A stretch of 64,000 nucleotides of DNA from an uncultured Clostridium sp. (GTDB lineage: Bacteria; Bacillota; Clostridia; Lachnospirales; Lachnospiraceae), in the NCBI GenBank assembly GCA_946498245.1, contig CAMMNN010000012.1, positions 1-64,000 of the forward strand, in the 5' to 3' direction. Under the pieces are notes generated by a model. That model saw nothing but the letters and a program-made list of their open reading frames with translations. It did no database searches and was not told the DNA's origin. Each line of letters opens with the position of its first letter. The first letter of the stretch is position 1. This document shows positions 61,586-64,000 of this stretch, piece by piece. A program made the position numbers and the translations under genes.

Positions 61586-62077
61586 TTACCCTTTGCAGAA
61601 TACAGTAATTTCCTGGGGAACGGTAATGGCCGGAATGCTTCTGGTAGAGGAAGAGTACAGTACTAAAAGGAAGCTGTCTCCGGGAATGGTCTGGATTCTC
61701 TGGCCATTGGGAGTGCGGATCTGGGTATTCTGATCCGGATTCAGTCTCAGAGTGCCGTCTGAGTTCATAAGCTCCTGGTCGAAAACGTCCAGAACCGCCT
61801 GGACACCCTGGCCTGTTTTGGCAATGGCCAAAGCCGTATAGCGAGGCGGATAAATAAGAACCATGGGAGCGTCAGGATCGTAAAATGCCGTAATGGAATC
61901 CCCCGGCATAATAGGTTCGCAGCCCTGGACAAAGGTATTGGAAGTCAGGAGCAGAGACACGGGGCCTCCTGCTGTCTGGAGATCCAGAAGGAAGGAACAG
62001 AAATTCATGCTGGAACCGGTGTCCTGAAGACTGGTAACGGTCCGCACAGTGCCGGATATGGAAGGATAAGCGTTCAT
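61586..62077 (-). CDS. Conserved-looking soluble protein, unknown function
   Basis: 163 residues from the ATG at 62077 after GGAGGG. No signal peptide or membrane helix. Beta-rich pattern: SISGTVRTVTSLQ, SFLLDLQTAGGPVSLLLTS, MPGDSITAFYDPDAPMVLIYPPRYTALAIAK, consistent with an OB-like or barrel fold that may bind a small ligand. No family recognised. Converges on yitT copy 2 with an eight-base gap. Confidence 0.7.
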   Translation of the reverse strand: MNAYPSISGTVRTVTSLQDTGSSMNFCSFLLDLQTAGGPVSLLLTSNTFVQGCEPIMPGDSITAFYDPDAPMVLIYPPRYTALAIAKTGQGVQAVLDVFDQELMNSDGTLRLNPDQNTQIRTPNGQRIQTIPGDSFLLVLYSSSTRSIPAITVPQEITVFCKG

Positions 62078-62211
62078 AAAAGCCCTCCGCAATAAAACTC
62101 TATTTTAAGGTATGCAGGGAAGGGGGAATGTTGCAGGAAAACCATTGAAAAATCCCTGTTCCGGTGATATGATAGTCAGAAAAACAAAAGTTCAGGAGGT
62201 TATAGTTTGCC

Positions 62212-62796
62212 ATGAAAACAGAAATAACCAGAGAGCAGGCCCTTGCCCTGCTGAAAAAATATAATCAGGAGCCTTTCCATATCCTTCATGCACTGACGGT
62301 GGAACACGTTATGGCCTGGTACGCCGGAGAACTTGGATATGGGGAAGAAGCAGACTTTTGGGCTATGGCCGGACTGCTCCATGATGTAGATTTTGAGAAA
62401 TATCCGGAGGAACACTGCAAAAAAGCCCCTGAGCTTTTGGCGGAAATCGGCGCGGAGCCGGAGCTGGTTCATGCAGTATGCAGCCACGGCTACGGCCTGT
62501 GCTCTGACGTGGAGCCGGTCCATATGATGGAGAAAGTGCTCTTTGCCGCCGACGAACTGACGGGGCTCATTGGCGCCGCCGCCAAAATGCGCCCCTCGAA
62601 AAGCGTAATGGACATGGAGGTTTCCAGCCTGAAAAAGAAGTTTAAAGACAAGCGTTTTGCCGCCGGCTGTTCCCGGGACGTGATTCGCCAAGGGGCGGAA
62701 CGCCTGGGCTGGACTTTAGAAGAATTAATGGAAAAGACCATTCTGGCCATGCGTTCTTGTGAAGAAAAAGTCAATCAGGAGATGGAAAATCTCTAA
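62212..62796 (+). CDS. HD-domain phosphohydrolase
   Basis: 194 residues after CAGGAGG. Metal-binding HD motif in AGLLHDVDFEKYPEEH, preceded by EPFHILHALTVEHVMAWYAGELGY and followed by VHAVCSHGYG and FAADELTGLIGAAA, as in small HDIG hydrolases that act on nucleotides or phosphate esters. Substrate unknown. It lies directly before the aspartokinase promoter. Confidence 0.88.
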   Translation: MKTEITREQALALLKKYNQEPFHILHALTVEHVMAWYAGELGYGEEADFWAMAGLLHDVDFEKYPEEHCKKAPELLAEIGAEPELVHAVCSHGYGLCSDVEPVHMMEKVLFAADELTGLIGAAAKMRPSKSVMDMEVSSLKKKFKDKRFAAGCSRDVIRQGAERLGWTLEELMEKTILAMRSCEEKVNQEMENL

Positions 62797-62802
62797 AATT
62801 TC

Positions 62803-62831
62803 TTGACAGCCGTTTTAAATCAGAGTATCAT
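62803..62831 (+). promoter_or_regulatory. Promoter of aspartokinase gene
   Basis: TTGACA (62803-62808), 17-base spacer, TATCAT (62826-62831). A small GCGTC-taa-GACGC hairpin (62843-62855) follows in the leader. The leader is too short for a lysine riboswitch. Confidence 0.8.
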
Positions 62832-62878
62832 TTTTTCCATCAGCGTCTAAGACGCAACGAAAGACGAGGAGAATGGAC

Positions 62879-64000
62879 ATGAAAAAGGTTGTGAAGTTTG
62901 GCGGAAGTTCACTGGCCAGCGCCAGACAGTTTAAAAAGGCAGGAGATATTATCCGTTCCGATAAGTCCAGACGCTATGTGATACCGTCTGCTCCCGGCAA
63001 GCGCAACGACAAGGACGAAAAGGTGACAGACCTTTTGTATCAGTGCTACGACGCAGCGTCTTCCGGCGGAAGCTATAAGAAAATTTTGGAGAAAATCAAG
63101 AAGCGCTACAGCGACATTATCGACGGATTGGATTTAAATCTGAATCTGGATCATGAATTTGACCGGATCGAGGAGAACTTTATAGCCGGAATCGGCAGAG
63201 ATTACGCCGCTTCCAGAGGCGAATACTTAAATGGAATCGTAATGGCCGCCTATCTTGGCTATGAGTTTATTGACGCAGCCGAGGTGATTTTCTTTGATGA
63301 GAAAGGAAACCTGGAATCAGAAGAAACCAACCGGGAGCTGGGCGAGCGCCTGGAACACGTAGAGCGGGCGGTCATTCCGGGATTTTACGGCTCCAAAGCC
63401 GACGGGAGCATCAAAACCTTTTCCAGAGGCGGTTCTGATGTGACAGGCTCTATCGTAGCCAGAGCTATCCATGCGGATATGTATGAAAACTGGACGGACG
63501 TTTCCGGATTTCTGGTGGCGGATCCCCGGATTATCGACGATCCCGAGGTCATTGAAACCATTACCTACCGGGAGCTGAGAGAGCTTTCCTACATGGGGGC
63601 CAGCGTACTCCACGAGGACGCCATTTTCCCGGTGCGCAGAGAGGGGATTCCCATTAATATCCGCAACACCAACAGGCCCGAGGAAAAAGGAACCCTGATT
63701 GTGGAGAGTACCTGCCGCAAACCCCGCTACGTCATTACGGGAATTGCCGGAAAAAAGGGATTCTGCTCCATTAATATTGAAAAAGCCATGATGAATGCGG
63801 AGGTAGGCTTCTGCCGCAAGATCCTGTCCGTATTTGAGCAGCACGATATTTCCATTGAACATATGCCGTCAGGCATTGACACCATGACCGTATTTGTCCA
63901 TCAGTCAGAGTTCGAAGAATATGAGCAGTCGGTCATTGCAGGGATTCACAGAGCCGTAAAGCCGGATTTGGTAGATCTGGAAGCGGATTTGGCCCTCATT
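62879..64000 (+). CDS. Aspartokinase, 3' end beyond the window
   Basis: The first 374 codons are present and the frame is open to the window edge. Starts at ATG 62879 behind GAGGAG. Kinase domain: VVKFGGSSLA (ATP site), SRGGSDVTGSIVARAIHADMYENWTDVSG and RELSYMGASVLHEDA. An ACT regulatory domain begins near VITGIAGKKGFCSINIEKAM. It phosphorylates aspartate in the pathway to lysine, threonine and methionine. Length and the ACT domain fit a monofunctional aspartokinase; feedback specificity cannot be told. Confidence 0.95.
   Translation, partial: MKKVVKFGGSSLASARQFKKAGDIIRSDKSRRYVIPSAPGKRNDKDEKVTDLLYQCYDAASSGGSYKKILEKIKKRYSDIIDGLDLNLNLDHEFDRIEENFIAGIGRDYAASRGEYLNGIVMAAYLGYEFIDAAEVIFFDEKGNLESEETNRELGERLEHVERAVIPGFYGSKADGSIKTFSRGGSDVTGSIVARAIHADMYENWTDVSGFLVADPRIIDDPEVIETITYRELRELSYMGASVLHEDAIFPVRREGIPINIRNTNRPEEKGTLIVESTCRKPRYVITGIAGKKGFCSINIEKAMMNAEVGFCRKILSVFEQHDISIEHMPSGIDTMTVFVHQSEFEEYEQSVIAGIHRAVKPDLVDLEADLALI

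Noticed and set aside
62832-62878. Lysine riboswitch or T-box before aspartokinase
   Set aside because: The leader is under 50 bases and holds one small hairpin; both regulators need far more sequence.
1-64000. tRNA or rRNA genes
   Set aside because: No cloverleaf with T-loop GTTCGA and CCA-side pairing, and no rRNA landmarks, were found on reading through the intergenic gaps.

Overview
The window reads as chromosomal DNA of an anaerobic gut Firmicute, most likely a Lachnospiraceae (Clostridia). This rests on the AGGAGG ribosome sites, the mid-GC codon use, the cdaA-cdaR pair, a Crr-type EIIA with a separate EIIBC, and a beta-mannooligosaccharide locus whose gene set matches the known Roseburia-type locus. 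No rRNA, tRNA, CRISPR array, integrase or intact insertion sequence was seen.

Layout. (1) 1-3400 is AT-rich accessory DNA: a truncated XRE regulator with decayed flanks, a small membrane protein, a GNAT acetyltransferase, an HTH-only AraC regulator translationally coupled to a stand-alone ClpP, and a highly structured gene-free stretch. (2) 3411-5571 holds two unrecognised proteins. (3) 5839-21400 is a mannoside catabolic locus: GH36 alpha-galactosidase, two tandem LacI regulators, an ABC importer (binding lipoprotein and two permeases), two GH130 phosphorylases flanking a mannobiose 2-epimerase, an unknown membrane-anchored protein, a phosphohexomutase, and a fusion of mannose-6-phosphate isomerase with a ROK sugar kinase. 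Together they would import galacto/manno-oligosaccharides, trim galactose, phosphorolyse mannosides to Man-1-P and pass carbon through Man-6-P to Fru-6-P. No mannanase or ABC ATPase is present. (4) 21630-24752 is a STAND-type NTPase with about eleven nearly identical 40-residue repeats, the best defence or self/non-self candidate here.

(5) 24929-29080 holds a nucleoside phosphorylase, a possible small dispersed repeat, a secreted Ig-like protein, and an operon with an alpha/beta hydrolase, an aldo/keto-reductase remnant carrying a lipoprotein leader, and a cyclophilin-like lipoprotein. (6) 29081-32690 is an Agr-type two-component pair divergent from a membrane acyltransferase-like protein. 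(7) 32778-34088 is a macro domain fused to a multi-pass membrane region. (8) 34204-36418 is AhpC plus an AhpF-like reductase with permuted domain order. (9) 36623-40084 is a MacAB-like exporter.

(10) 40232-49510 joins c-di-AMP synthesis (cdaA, cdaR) to the PTS: HPr, EI, a Wzy-like polymerase, then a separately promoted EIIA and GlcNAc-type EIIBC. (11) 49732-64000 is mostly housekeeping: two aminotransferases, NhaC, two YitT paralogues, a [4Fe-4S] protein, an alkyltransferase-like protein, a ComEC-like metallo-beta-lactamase protein, asparagine synthetase, a transporter, an HD hydrolase, and an aspartokinase cut by the window edge.

Three items most deserve follow-up: the repeat-bearing STAND protein, the macro-membrane fusion, and the ManA-ROK fusion. 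The interlaced inverted repeats at 3066-3128 are a further structural puzzle. All functional calls come from reading motifs by eye; no database search was run.
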